NCBI RefSeq assembly: GCF_013032445.1 | Contig: NZ_WQCA01000015.1 | Coordinates: 1 to 64,000 of the forward strand | DNA: 64,000 nt | DNA from: Ruegeria arenilitoris | Lineage (GTDB): Bacteria; Pseudomonadota; Alphaproteobacteria; Rhodobacterales; Rhodobacteraceae | Direction of reading: 5' to 3' | Part shown: piece after piece, positions 26,867 through 36,664 of the stretch | How positions within the stretch are numbered: the first letter of the stretch is position 1 | Layout: each line of letters begins with the position of its first letter | Notes under the pieces: model-generated | The model's input: the letters and a program-made list of their open reading frames with translations, nothing else | What the model was told of the DNA's origin: nothing | Database searches by the model: none | Translations under genes and position numbers: made by a program

Positions 26867-27679
26867 TTAGCTGGCCGCCGATTTCGGCAAGTCCGCTTCG
26901 AAGCTGTTGCCTTCGGTATCGGTCGCCTTGACCGTCAGGGTTGTCGTGCCGTTGTCGTTGTAGGTAAAGCGGAACACCGGGTTTTCCGAGATCGAAATAC
27001 CACCATCCATGGTGAACAGTAGTTCTTCTCCCTGCCACACCTCGAGATGATCAATGAAATGCGCGGGAATGAACAGCTGGGTTACCTGATCACGCTGCAG
27101 GCCGGAGTAATTCGGGTGGCGGATCATGATCTGTGCTTCACGACGGGGGGTAGACATCTGCACCTCGTCCCCGAAGCTGCGCAGCTTCATCTTGCCCATC
27201 GATGCCAAGGCGACCTCAGGGTCCTTGGTGGCCGGGGCCGAACATCCTCCGGATGCTTTGACAAAACGGCCTGTCATGTGCAGCCCGTCCGGCGTTTCAG
27301 CAATCACGCGGATGTTGGAATACTGGTTTACGCGAATCCGCATTTCGAAATCCAGCGATCCCATAGCCGGTGAAAAGGTAAAAACCCCAGCGATAGGCGC
27401 CGGGTTTTCGTCAATCACGACGGTGGCGGCGGTGATCCGGGCATCAGGGTCCAGTTGCGTTAGAACAAGCGGAACCGTCGCCGCATCATGCGCGCGGTAG
27501 GGTGCGTCTATCGACAGCAGCCTGTCGGCGTTTCCGAGTTCGGCGTCTCCAACCACGTCATATTGCAAATCCTGCCAGGTCTCGCCTTCGACCAACGGAT
27601 TTTTTACGGGTTGTTCCGCCCAGACGGGCAGTGACAGTGCAAATGAAAGGACCGCGGCCGGTCCGGTCAGTCTGGCCAT
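26867..27679 (-). CDS. Quinoprotein dehydrogenase-associated fused SoxYZ-like carrier protein (copy 1)
   Basis: 270 residues from ATG 27679, with GGAGGAG upstream, then signal peptide MARLTGPAAVLSFALSLPVWAEQ. The SoxY-like half ends in FVKASGGCSAPA with Cys146 in the place of the SoxY carrier cysteine. The SoxZ-like half begins at about MIRHPNYSGLQRDQ and ends in ISENPVFRFTY and TLTVKATDTEG. In sulfur oxidation SoxYZ carries intermediates on this cysteine; the fused version is a known companion of PQQ dehydrogenases whose cargo is not established. It is divergent from the Zn-hydrolase gene, its usual partner. Confidence 0.85.
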   Translation of the reverse strand: MARLTGPAAVLSFALSLPVWAEQPVKNPLVEGETWQDLQYDVVGDAELGNADRLLSIDAPYRAHDAATVPLVLTQLDPDARITAATVVIDENPAPIAGVFTFSPAMGSLDFEMRIRVNQYSNIRVIAETPDGLHMTGRFVKASGGCSAPATKDPEVALASMGKMKLRSFGDEVQMSTPRREAQIMIRHPNYSGLQRDQVTQLFIPAHFIDHLEVWQGEELLFTMDGGISISENPVFRFTYNDNGTTTLTVKATDTEGNSFEADLPKSAAS

Positions 27680-27801
27680 GTTGTCTCCTCCGGTAACCGG
27701 TGCAGGAAAATATGCCATAAAACCCCCATAAAATATACGCCGACGAAAGGCTGTGTGGCTCTGGGGGCAAACTGTGCGAAAGTTCAGGACGGAGGGTCGC
27801 A

Positions 27802-28833
27802 ATGTTCGAAGCCGTTTTCATGATGTGTTTCGAGGCACCGGATGGGCCGTGCCGGGAACAGCTGCTGCCGGGCTACGAGGCTGCGTCGTTGGCGGAATGC
27901 GAACGAAATCTGGCCGCCAATCCCTCGGTCGACGATCAGATGCAGGGCAGAGACGTGTATTGCCAACCTGTTGGTGTGGCACTGGAATTTCTCGAAGTTG
28001 CACCCGGCCTCTTTGTTCATCTCGGGCGGATTGAAGAGCCAAACGCGGACAACCTTGGGGATGTTTCCAATATCGGCTTTGTCATTGGTGAAGACAGTGT
28101 TGCAGTTGTCGATACCGGCACCGCGCCATGGATGGGTGAGGCCACCTGGCGAGCCATCCGGGAAAGAACGGACAAGCCCGTCAGTCACGTAATTTTGACC
28201 CACATGCACCCGGATCACGTGCTCGGCACCGCGCCTCTGGCCCGTTCCGGTGCGCAGGTGGTAGGCCATTCGGGGCTGGAAAGGGCCTTGCTGGACAGGC
28301 AAAGCAATTATGTCGAAAGCCTGAGCGCTGTGATCGGCCCTGCGGAATTCATCGGAGTCGAACCGATCACTGTCGATCTGTCAGTGGATGAGGACGTTGA
28401 AATCGATCTGGGACATCGGAAGCTGGCGCTGCGTGCCTGGCCCGTGGCCCATACCGGGAACGATCTGACCGTGTTGGATCAGGGTTCTGGCGTTCTGTTC
28501 ACCGGCGATTTAGTGTTTCACATGCACACACCGGCGCTGGATGGCCGGTTAGTCGGTTGGCGCCGAGTCCTGAACGGGATGTCCGGGCTTGAGGTCAATC
28601 AGATCGTGCCGGGCCATGGCGGTCCGGTGCTGGCATGGCCAGACGGTGCGAAAGACATGCAGCGGTATCTCGAGGTGCTTGAGACGGACACCCGCGCCGC
28701 GATTGACAGCGGTCAGCGACTGGGCGAGGCCGTCGAAACGATCGCGCAGAGCGAAGCAGACAGATGGGACCTGTTTGAGGCTTACAACCCACGCAACGCA
28801 ACCGTTGCCTTTACCGAACTGGAATGGGAATAG
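27802..28833 (+). CDS. Quinoprotein relay system metallo-beta-lactamase-fold hydrolase
   Basis: 343 residues with the MBL-fold Zn motif THMHPDHVLG (His134, His136, Asp138, His139). Further metal ligands are in AHTGNDLTV, LFTGDLVF and VPGHGGPV. The N-terminal 60 residues contain cysteine pairs (MMCFEAPDGPC, ECERNL, YCQPVG) and precede the hydrolase domain. This domain layout matches the SoxH-related hydrolases that accompany fused SoxYZ carriers in PQQ systems. A thioester or persulfide on the carrier cysteine is a reasonable guess for the substrate. It is divergently transcribed from carrier copy 1, and no clear signal peptide is seen. Confidence 0.82.
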   Translation: MFEAVFMMCFEAPDGPCREQLLPGYEAASLAECERNLAANPSVDDQMQGRDVYCQPVGVALEFLEVAPGLFVHLGRIEEPNADNLGDVSNIGFVIGEDSVAVVDTGTAPWMGEATWRAIRERTDKPVSHVILTHMHPDHVLGTAPLARSGAQVVGHSGLERALLDRQSNYVESLSAVIGPAEFIGVEPITVDLSVDEDVEIDLGHRKLALRAWPVAHTGNDLTVLDQGSGVLFTGDLVFHMHTPALDGRLVGWRRVLNGMSGLEVNQIVPGHGGPVLAWPDGAKDMQRYLEVLETDTRAAIDSGQRLGEAVETIAQSEADRWDLFEAYNPRNATVAFTELEWE

Positions 28834-28839
28834 CCGCCC

Positions 28840-29619
28840 TCAGCGCAAGGCGCGGTTCAGGTTCTTGGCGGCGTCCAGATTGGTTTCTTTGCCCCCCACG
28901 ACACCCGTCAGGCGCGTGGCCGTCAGATCCGCGTCAGTAAAATCAGCACCCGTCAGCGTGGCCCCCGATAAATCCGCTCCCCCCAAAGTGGCCATCGACA
29001 TGTCGGCATTGGTGAAATTGGCACCGGGCAGTTTGGCAAATTCCAGATCCGCTCGGGACATCCGTGCGCCGGTGAAATCCGCATCGGCCCCTTTCGCCGA
29101 TTTCAGAACACCGCGCATCAGCCCCATCGACTGGTTGCGCATATCCGCCGAGAAATCGGCCCCCCGAAACACGGTTCGGCTCAGGTTCGCCTTGGTAAAG
29201 TCGGCGGCGGTTCTGGCATTGGTGAAATCGGCATCGCTCAGGTTGGCTTTGCCAAGCTGGGTTTGAAACAGCTCGGCCCCGACCAACGAAGCGCCAGAGA
29301 GGTCGGCGCCGATCATCCAGGCCTGGCTCAGAACGGCTCCGTCAAGGTTCGATCCCGACAGATCGGCCCCGTTCAGCGAGGCTGCCCGCAGAATCGCGTT
29401 GCCGAAATTCAATCCAGACAGGTTCAGGTTGTTGAGCCAGACCCTCGTAAAATCTGCTGGATTGTCAGCTGTTGCCGCGTCCAGCCGGGTCATGACTTCG
29501 GCACGGGTCAGTTGTGCCTCGGTCATTTTGGGCAGTGTCATGTCAACACCGCTCAACGCCGTCTGGCAAAGGGCGTGAAGCGGCGCAAGGGTCAGGAATA
29601 CAATCAGTAAGGGTCTCAT
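28840..29619 (-). CDS. Secreted pentapeptide-repeat protein
   Basis: 259 residues with a signal peptide (MRPLLIVFLTLAPLHALCQ). From about residue 65 to 245 it is built of A(D/N)LXX pentapeptides such as ASLNGADLSGSNLDGAVLSQ, ANLSDADFTNA and GADLSGATLTGADFTDADL. These fold as a right-handed four-sided beta helix, a binding scaffold without catalytic residues. Periplasmic members are less common than cytoplasmic ones. It converges on the hydrolase gene with a 6-base gap and precedes nothing else on its strand before the cluster core. Role unknown. Confidence 0.85.
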   Translation of the reverse strand: MRPLLIVFLTLAPLHALCQTALSGVDMTLPKMTEAQLTRAEVMTRLDAATADNPADFTRVWLNNLNLSGLNFGNAILRAASLNGADLSGSNLDGAVLSQAWMIGADLSGASLVGAELFQTQLGKANLSDADFTNARTAADFTKANLSRTVFRGADFSADMRNQSMGLMRGVLKSAKGADADFTGARMSRADLEFAKLPGANFTNADMSMATLGGADLSGATLTGADFTDADLTATRLTGVVGGKETNLDAAKNLNRALR

Positions 29620-29649
29620 GTTGCCCTCCTGCTGGTTTGAAACCGGCTG

Positions 29650-30261
29650 TCAGCCCTGATCAGCGGCCAACTGCTGCAGCATTTGTGAAATGGCAAACAG
29701 GCGGCGTTCAATGATCTGCGGGGTTTCGCACAGATAGATGATCGATCGTTGGCGGTCCGAATAGATCAACTGATCCCAATCCAGCTGCTCTTCCAACGCA
29801 TCGACTTGGTCGTAATCTGGCGGATCAGCGGTCAAGGCCTGATCCATTTCTGCTCGGGCGAGGTCGATTTTATCAGCCAGTTCAATCTGTTTGAGCGAAA
29901 ACTCTCCGATACCGTCGATGATACGCGCACGTCGTTTTGACAGCGTGTCGAAAACCCGTTGAAAGACCCGGCCTAGCACGTCGGGATCGCCATTGTGGCG
30001 CGCCGCAAAGGCAGCGACCTGGGGCTGAAGGTCCTCAAGTTCGATCCGGCGCAGTGCCAGTAGGGCGGCGATTTCATCGATCTCTGACTGAAACTCGGTT
30101 TCCGCGTCATTGATCTGGTTCGGCCACATCAGGCCCAGCGACAGGTTTTCGACCTTACGCTGAATGCAAGGCCACGTTGGATCGGAGAAGTCCGCAGAAA
30201 AACCGGGACCCGCCAAGCTGATCATGGCCAGAGCCAATATGGTGCGCTTGCTGATCGACAT
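29650..30261 (-). CDS. Secreted helical protein of unknown function
   Basis: 203 residues with a signal peptide (RTILALAMISLAGPGFSA). The remainder is almost all charged helix with heptad-like stretches (EIAALLALRRIELEDLQPQV, LDWDQLIYSDRQR), likely a helical bundle or coiled coil. Two cysteines (WPCIQ and YLCETP) could form a disulfide that closes the bundle. It lies upstream of the pentapeptide gene on the same strand, 30 bases apart, and divergent from flhA across a 162-base regulatory gap. I do not recognise the family. Confidence 0.7.
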   Translation of the reverse strand: MSISKRTILALAMISLAGPGFSADFSDPTWPCIQRKVENLSLGLMWPNQINDAETEFQSEIDEIAALLALRRIELEDLQPQVAAFAARHNGDPDVLGRVFQRVFDTLSKRRARIIDGIGEFSLKQIELADKIDLARAEMDQALTADPPDYDQVDALEEQLDWDQLIYSDRQRSIIYLCETPQIIERRLFAISQMLQQLAADQG

Positions 30262-30326
30262 CGCAGGTCTCCTCTACCCCGATACTATGCCCGAAGCCTG
30301 CGCGCTGTGTCCATCAAACCCAATAC

Positions 30327-30337
30327 ACACCATTGTC
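30327..30337 (+). promoter_or_regulatory. ACACCATTGTC element upstream of flhA
   Basis: The 11-base string ACACCATTGTC begins 97 bases before the flhA start. The identical string occurs upstream of xoxF at 32842-32852. Two co-regulated C1 oxidation genes sharing an 11-mer suggest a regulator site, perhaps for the LuxR-type regulator at 21632. The role is inferred. Confidence 0.45.
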
Positions 30338-30423
30338 TTAATTGTTTGAACTACATGCCAGCCCTCATACTTAGCCCAGACACTTGGATTGATTGATTCC
30401 GGTGTATGGGAGGACAGACAAAC

Positions 30424-31536
<1,113 letters not shown>

Positions 31537-31537
31537 T

Positions 31538-32371
31538 ATGGATCTCAAGGTCATCTCACAGAACCGCAGTTTCGGAGGAGAGCAGATCGTCTACTCTCAC
31601 CAGTCGAAGACTTGCAACTGTGAGATGACCTTTGCAGTTTATCTGCCGCCGCAGGCCAAAACCGGTCCGGTTCCGGTGTTGTGGTATCTGTCCGGCCTGA
31701 CCTGCACGCATGAAAACGCCATGACCAAAGGTGGGTTTCAGGAGGCGGCGGCGGACTACGGCGTGGCTGTGATCTTCCCGGATACATCGCCTCGGGGCGA
31801 AGACGTGGCGGATGACGATGCATATGATCTGGGGCAGGGTGCAGGATTTTACGTGAATGCCACTCGCGATCCGTGGCGGTCTCACTTTCGGATGTATGAT
31901 TACATTGTCGATGAATTGCGCGACATCGTACTGAAGAACTTTCCGGTGCAGGACCGCCACGGAATTACCGGGCATTCAATGGGCGGTCACGGTGCGCTGA
32001 CAATCGCGCTTCGAAATGCCGACAAATTTGGGTCCCTTTCAGCCTTTGCGCCCATCGCGCATCCGACCCGTTCCGACTGGGGCCGCAAACAACTCAGCAG
32101 CTATTTGGGCGATGACGAAAACACTTGGGCCGAGCACGATTCAACCCTGTTGTTGGAAGAACACGGGTGGAAGGGCGATCTGCTGATCGATCAGGGGGCG
32201 GATGACCAGTTCCTTGACCTGCTCAAACCCGAGGCGCTGGCCAACATAATGGCCAAGTGCCGCCAGCCCGGACAAATCAGGATTCAACAGGGGTATGACC
32301 ATTCATACTTCTTCGTGAACAGCTTTGCGCGGGACCATGTCGAGTGGCACGCAGAGCGTCTAAGCCAATGA
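31538..32371 (+). CDS. fghA: S-formylglutathione hydrolase
   Basis: 277 residues. An esterase-D fold enzyme with nucleophile Ser147 in GITGHSMGGHGALT, acid in DQGADDQFLDLL and His in GYDHSYFFVNSF. The LSGLTCTHENAMTKGGFQ segment is diagnostic for the family. It hydrolyses S-formylglutathione to formate and glutathione, completing the cytoplasmic formaldehyde oxidation started by FlhA. It is translationally coupled to flhA and followed 18 bases later by a cytochrome gene. Confidence 0.95.
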   Translation: MDLKVISQNRSFGGEQIVYSHQSKTCNCEMTFAVYLPPQAKTGPVPVLWYLSGLTCTHENAMTKGGFQEAAADYGVAVIFPDTSPRGEDVADDDAYDLGQGAGFYVNATRDPWRSHFRMYDYIVDELRDIVLKNFPVQDRHGITGHSMGGHGALTIALRNADKFGSLSAFAPIAHPTRSDWGRKQLSSYLGDDENTWAEHDSTLLLEEHGWKGDLLIDQGADDQFLDLLKPEALANIMAKCRQPGQIRIQQGYDHSYFFVNSFARDHVEWHAERLSQ

Positions 32372-32389
32372 GAAAAGGATAAACCGATA

Positions 32390-32779
32390 GTGTTCAGAAC
32401 AACAATATCCGCAGCATTCCTAGCGCTTGTTCCACTTGCAGCGGTGGCCGAAGGTGACGTTGACGCCGGCGAAAAAGTGTTTCGCAAATGCAAGGCCTGC
32501 CACACCGTGGGAGAGGGCGCCGAGAACAAAGTCGGCCCGATGCTGAACGGAATTGTCGGCCGTCAGGCCGCGACGGTCGAGGGGTTTGGCTATTCACCGG
32601 TCCTGATCTCGCTATCGGAAGAAGGATTGGTCTGGACGCCCGAAGAACTGGACGCGTTTCTGACCAAGCCCCGGGACTATGCCAAGGGCATCAAGATGAC
32701 ATTCGCCGGTCTGCGCAAGGAAGAGGACCGGGTCAACATCATCGCTTATCTTGCGACCTTTGAAGACGAGGGGTCGTAG
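32390..32779 (+). CDS. Class I c-type cytochrome
   Basis: 129 residues from a GTG start. Signal peptide TISAAFLALVPLAAVAEG, then a single haem site C34-K-A-C37-H38 and a likely axial Met in KGIKMTFAGL. The size and the KCKACHTVGEGAENKVGP opening are those of cytochromes c2/c550. As the last gene of flhA-fghA-cyt and 131 bases before xoxF, it probably takes electrons from the XoxF/XoxG system to the terminal oxidase. It is not the direct XoxF partner, for which the downstream cytochrome is the better candidate. Confidence 0.88.
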   Translation: MFRTTISAAFLALVPLAAVAEGDVDAGEKVFRKCKACHTVGEGAENKVGPMLNGIVGRQAATVEGFGYSPVLISLSEEGLVWTPEELDAFLTKPRDYAKGIKMTFAGLRKEEDRVNIIAYLATFEDEGS

Positions 32780-32839
32780 GACGCAAGATTGCTCGTCCTA
32801 TCGCCGGTCAGAGGAGAGGCCGCCCGGATGAGCATAATA

Positions 32840-32871
32840 AAACACCATTGTCCGACCTGGGTGAGGTGTTT
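32840..32871 (+). promoter_or_regulatory. xoxF upstream region: ACACCATTGTC element inside an inverted repeat
   Basis: ACACCATTGTC (32842-32852) matches the element before flhA exactly. It also forms part of an inverted repeat AAACACC (32840-32846) and GGTGTTT (32865-32871) with an 18-base spacer, ending 39 bases before the xoxF ATG. It could be an operator or a leader hairpin. No T-run follows, so it is not a terminator. Confidence 0.45.
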
Positions 32872-32910
32872 CACAGTGGCGAAACCGCCGCGCAAAAGGG
32901 AGGAGATTGA

Positions 32911-34713
32911 ATGAAGAAGTTATCACTTTGGACCTCCGGGATTGCCATTGCAATGGCCACCACGGCTTATGCCAATGACGACCTGATTGCCCAGATGGAC
33001 AACCCGAAGCAATGGGCCATCCAGACAGGCGACTACAAGAACCAGCGCTATTCGGAACTGGACCAGATCACGGCGGACAATGTCGGCGATCTGCAGGTTG
33101 CGTGGACCTTCTCGACCGGCGTTCTGCGCGGGCATGAGGGCTCGCCGCTGGTAATTGGCGACATGATGTATGTTCATACGCCGTTTCCCAATATCGTTTA
33201 TGCCCTGAATCTGGCCGATGAAGGCAAGATCGTTTGGAAGTATGAGCCTAAGCAGGACCCGGATGTCATTCCGGTGATGTGCTGTGACACGGTGAACCGT
33301 GGTGTGGCCTATGCGGACGGCAAGATCTTCCTGCATCAGGCGGATACCAAGGTTGTGGCACTCGATGCCAATACCGGGGATGTAGTCTGGGAAGCACAAA
33401 ACGGCGATCCGGCGATTGGTGAGACCAACACAGCCACCGTGCTGCCGGTCAAGGACAAGGTCATTGTCGGTATTTCGGGTGGTGAGTTTGGTGTGCGCGG
33501 GTCGGTCACGGCCTACGACATGAACTCGGGAGAGCAGGTCTGGCGGGCCTATTCAATGGGTCCGGATTCCGACATCCTGGCCGATCCGGAAAAAACCACC
33601 CATCTGGGCAAACCGGTGGGCGCAGATTCGGGCACCAATACCTGGGAAGGCGATCAGTGGAAGATCGGTGGCGGCACCACATGGGGCTGGTACTCGGTCG
33701 ATCTGGACGAGAACCTGATGTACTACGGTACCGGGAATCCATCGACATGGAACCCGGCGCAGCGTCCGGGGGACAACCGCTGGTCGATGACCATCATGGC
33801 CCGCGATATCGATACCGGTATGGCACGCTGGTTCTACCAGATGACTCCGCATGACGAATGGGACTACGACGGCATCAATGAAATGATCCTGACGGAACAG
33901 GAAATTGATGGCACCGAGCGCAAGCTGCTAACCCATTTCGACCGCAACGGTCTTGGCTACACTCTGGACCGCGTGACGGGTGAACTGCTGGTGGCCGAGA
34001 AATTCGATCCGGTGGTCAACTGGACCACAGGCGTCGATATGGACCCCAACAGCGAAACCTATGGTCGTCCGGCGGTCGTTGCCCAATATTCGACGGAACA
34101 GAACGGCGAGGACGTGAACTCGACCGGTATCTGCCCGGCGGCTCTGGGTACGAAAGACCAACAGCCTGCGGCCTATTCGCCGAAGACGCAGGTGTTCTAC
34201 GTGCCGACGAACCACGTCTGCATGGACTATGAACCGTTCCGCGTGTCCTATACTGCAGGTCAGCCCTATGTGGGCGCGACGCTGGCGATGTACCCGGCCC
34301 CCGACAGCCATGGCGGCATGGGTAACTTCATCGCGTGGGATAACATCAACGGTGAAATCAAGTGGTCGCTGCCCGAGCAGTTCTCGGTTTGGTCCGGTGC
34401 TCTGGCAACCGCGGGTGACGTGGTGTTCTACGGTACGCTAGAAGGGTATCTCAAGGCCGTTCATGCCGAAACGGGTGAGGAACTATACAAGTTCAAGACA
34501 CCCTCCGGCATCATCGGCAACGTGATGACCTATGAGCACGGCGGCAAGCAGTACGTCGGCATCCTGTCAGGTGTTGGTGGCTGGGCCGGGATTGGTCTTG
34601 CGGCTGGTCTGACCAACCCCAACGATGGTCTGGGCGCCGTGGGAGGCTATGCCGCTCTCAGCGACTATACCGCGCTGGGTGGTCAATTGACCGTCTTCGC
34701 ACTGCCGAACTGA
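32911..34713 (+). CDS. xoxF: Lanthanide-dependent PQQ methanol dehydrogenase XoxF
   Basis: 600 residues with GGGAGGAG upstream and signal peptide [21 protein letters not shown]. It is an eight-bladed propeller with the vicinal disulfide Cys124-Cys125 (MCCDTVNRG) next to PQQ. The catalytic region [11 protein letters not shown] carries Asp318 and Asp320; the second Asp is the extra ligand that marks lanthanide XoxF enzymes, and MxaF has Ala there. It oxidises methanol, and in many XoxF enzymes also formaldehyde, in the periplasm. xoxG and xoxJ follow; no mxaF or mxaI is present, so this is the methanol dehydrogenase of the locus. The sequence style fits the XoxF5 clade. Confidence 0.96.
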   Translation: MKKLSLWTSGIAIAMATTAYANDDLIAQMDNPKQWAIQTGDYKNQRYSELDQITADNVGDLQVAWTFSTGVLRGHEGSPLVIGDMMYVHTPFPNIVYALNLADEGKIVWKYEPKQDPDVIPVMCCDTVNRGVAYADGKIFLHQADTKVVALDANTGDVVWEAQNGDPAIGETNTATVLPVKDKVIVGISGGEFGVRGSVTAYDMNSGEQVWRAYSMGPDSDILADPEKTTHLGKPVGADSGTNTWEGDQWKIGGGTTWGWYSVDLDENLMYYGTGNPSTWNPAQRPGDNRWSMTIMARDIDTGMARWFYQMTPHDEWDYDGINEMILTEQEIDGTERKLLTHFDRNGLGYTLDRVTGELLVAEKFDPVVNWTTGVDMDPNSETYGRPAVVAQYSTEQNGEDVNSTGICPAALGTKDQQPAAYSPKTQVFYVPTNHVCMDYEPFRVSYTAGQPYVGATLAMYPAPDSHGGMGNFIAWDNINGEIKWSLPEQFSVWSGALATAGDVVFYGTLEGYLKAVHAETGEELYKFKTPSGIIGNVMTYEHGGKQYVGILSGVGGWAGIGLAAGLTNPNDGLGAVGGYAALSDYTALGGQLTVFALPN

Positions 34714-34728
34714 ACCAAGCCTCTGTCC

Positions 34729-34752
34729 GGCGCGGCCCAAAGTGGTCGCGCC
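34729..34752 (+). promoter_or_regulatory. Hairpin between xoxF and xoxG
   Basis: GGCGCGGCC (34729-34737) and GGTCGCGCC (34744-34752) pair over nine positions with one G-T wobble and a six-base loop. No T-run follows. In the 69-base gap after xoxF it may stabilise the upstream message or attenuate transcription into xoxG, giving more dehydrogenase than cytochrome. Confidence 0.5.
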
Positions 34753-34782
34753 GACACCTCACTCATAACAAACGAGATCTAA

Positions 34783-35286
34783 ATGAACCACGCTGTACGT
34801 CTTTTGGCACTTTCTCTCATGTCGTGTGTTCCATTCGCAGCGGCAGCCGACAATCTGACCGTCGCGTATTCCGAGGATGGGCGGTACTACACGGACGAAG
34901 ATATCCCGACCTTCAATATTGCCGAAGATGGAACGGTGGACTGGATGACATTTTCAGGCTTTCGGCGATATCACGCGGAATGCCACGTTTGCCACGGTCC
35001 GGATGGAGAGGGATCGACCTATGCGCCGGCTTTGAAAGAGTCTGCGCTGGACATGGACTATTATGATTTTCTCGATGTCGTCACCAATGGCCGTCAGGTC
35101 GTCAACGCGGCCGAGAACTCGGTGATGCCGGGATTTGGCGACAACCCGAACGTGATGTGCTTTTTGGATGATATCTATGTCTATCTCAAGGCTCACGGCT
35201 CGGGTGCGATCCCGCGCGGACGACCCCCCAAGAAAGAAGCTAAATCGGATGTAATCCGCGAGGATGAAGATGCGTGCATGGGCTAA
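34783..35286 (+). CDS. xoxG: c-type cytochrome, electron acceptor of XoxF
   Basis: 167 residues with a signal peptide (LLALSLMSCVPFAAAA). The haem site is C67-H-V-C70-H71 in AECHVCHGPDGEGST, and later Cys (NVMCFLDDIY) and the PGFGDNP segment give the four-Cys pattern of cytochromes tied to methanol metabolism. A Met in NSVMPGFG is the probable sixth ligand. XoxG cytochromes accept electrons from XoxF; the Paracoccus counterpart is cytochrome c553i. The C-terminal tail is basic and charged. It overlaps the start of xoxJ. Confidence 0.9.
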   Translation: MNHAVRLLALSLMSCVPFAAAADNLTVAYSEDGRYYTDEDIPTFNIAEDGTVDWMTFSGFRRYHAECHVCHGPDGEGSTYAPALKESALDMDYYDFLDVVTNGRQVVNAAENSVMPGFGDNPNVMCFLDDIYVYLKAHGSGAIPRGRPPKKEAKSDVIREDEDACMG

Positions 35287-36112
35287 GGCCTGTTTTGCCC
35301 TGGTAGGGCTGGCAGCCTGGGCGGCACAGGCGTTTCCCGCGTTGGCGCAGACCTCTGATCTGGTGTCCGGAAACGCCTTTCGCGTATGCGCCGACCCCGC
35401 CAACTACCCGGTCTCGTCCGAGGACGGATCGGGTTATGAAAACAAGCTGGCCGAGTTGATTGCCGCAAAGCTGGAGCTGCCGGTTCAATATGTCTGGTTC
35501 CCGCAGGCGACGGGCTTTATCAGAAACACTCTGACCGCGAAACGCTGCGACGTCGTAATCGGTTATGCCCAAGGGCATGAGTTGGTCCAGAACACCAATC
35601 ATTATTACACATCGGTCTATGCGCTGATCGTTCCTGCGGGCAGCGATCTTGCATCAGTTCAGACATTGGACGATCCCGCGCTTAAGGGGCGCAAGATCGG
35701 GATCGTGGCGGGAACGCCCCCGGCCGCGCATATGGCGCGCAACGGGCTGATCGGGCAGGCCAAGCCTTACAACCTGTTTGTTGATCGCCGCGTGGAAAGC
35801 CCGGCCATCGACATGCTGAACGACTTGCAGTCGGGCGAGATTGATGCTGCTATTCTTTGGGGTCCTCTGGGCGGCCCTCTGGTCAAGGCGGATTACCCGG
35901 ACTTCAAGGTTATTCCGTTGGTCAAAGAGGAACTGCCGCCGCGCCTGTTCTATCGCATCACCATGGGTGTGCGTCAGGGCGAAAAGGTGTGGCAGCGGCA
36001 GCTGAATTCTCTGATCCGGCGCCATCAGGATGAGATCAACGTGGTTCTGGCCGAAGCCGGCGTTCCGCTGGTCAACGATCTGGGAACCGATGTGCTGGAG
36101 CTTTCGCAATGA
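35270..36112 (+). CDS. xoxJ: Periplasmic binding-protein-like XoxJ
   Basis: 280 residues from ATG 35270, chosen over 35264 because AGGA lies five bases before it; the start is inside the end of xoxG. Signal peptide AKACFALVGLAAWAAQAFPALA. The rest is a family-3 solute-binding fold: FRVCADPANYPVSSEDGSGY, AELIAAKLELPVQYVWFPQ, KIGIVAGTPPAAHMARNG. XoxJ always sits with xoxF and xoxG and is thought to help activate or mature XoxF rather than import a solute. It overlaps the next gene by ATGA. Confidence 0.88.
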   Translation: MRAWAKACFALVGLAAWAAQAFPALAQTSDLVSGNAFRVCADPANYPVSSEDGSGYENKLAELIAAKLELPVQYVWFPQATGFIRNTLTAKRCDVVIGYAQGHELVQNTNHYYTSVYALIVPAGSDLASVQTLDDPALKGRKIGIVAGTPPAAHMARNGLIGQAKPYNLFVDRRVESPAIDMLNDLQSGEIDAAILWGPLGGPLVKADYPDFKVIPLVKEELPPRLFYRITMGVRQGEKVWQRQLNSLIRRHQDEINVVLAEAGVPLVNDLGTDVLELSQ

Positions 36113-36663
36113 TCCGCGCCCTTGTGGCGTTTGTGATCTGTGCAGGCGCTGCGACGGCCCAAACGGTACCGGAACCTTCTGACTATCGTATGGATCACTA
36201 CCGGGCACCGGTGCCTGACCGCATCACCGGTGGCACGACCATCGGCCCGGAAGCGGCGCATGGCTTATGGCAGGACAAGGCAGCCGTGTTCGTGGATGTA
36301 CTGCCTCAGGCCCCGAAACCTGACAATCTGCCCGAGGACACGATCTGGCGCGACAAACCGCGTGACAGTATTCCCCGCGCCATCTGGTTGCCCAATGTAG
36401 GCTATGGTGCCATTGCCGAGGTCACGGGGGAGTATTTTCGAAACGGGTTGGAAACCGCGACCGCAGGGGATGCCGATCAGGCCGTTGTTTTCTTTTGCCT
36501 CGAAGACTGCTGGATGAGCTGGAACGCCGCCCGGCGGGCCATCGAATGGGGCTACACCAACGTCTATTGGTTTCCGGAAGGCACCGATGGCTGGACCTTG
36601 TGGGACTACCCGCTTGAGCGGGTCGAACCGGTACCGGGTCAGCCCGTTGCCGGGGGTGGTTGA
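36109..36663 (+). CDS. PQQ-dependent catabolism-associated CxxxCW rhodanese-like protein
   Basis: 184 residues with a signal peptide (RALVAFVICAGAATAQT). The motif FFCLEDCWMSWNAARRAIEW has the CxxxCW signature, and the surrounding sequence resembles a rhodanese fold (AVFVDVLPQ, GYTNVYWFPEGTDGW). Proteins of this type travel with PQQ alcohol oxidation clusters. The cysteine pair suggests thiol/disulfide or sulfane-sulfur chemistry in the periplasm, perhaps with the SoxYZ-like carrier encoded convergently one base away. That functional link is inference. Confidence 0.85.
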   Translation: MIRALVAFVICAGAATAQTVPEPSDYRMDHYRAPVPDRITGGTTIGPEAAHGLWQDKAAVFVDVLPQAPKPDNLPEDTIWRDKPRDSIPRAIWLPNVGYGAIAEVTGEYFRNGLETATAGDADQAVVFFCLEDCWMSWNAARRAIEWGYTNVYWFPEGTDGWTLWDYPLERVEPVPGQPVAGGG

Positions 36664-36664
36664 T

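Noticed and set aside
32911..34713. Annotation as calcium-type MxaF
   Set aside because: The second Asp (Asp320) in the DYD motif and the xoxG/xoxJ neighbours identify XoxF; no mxaI is present.
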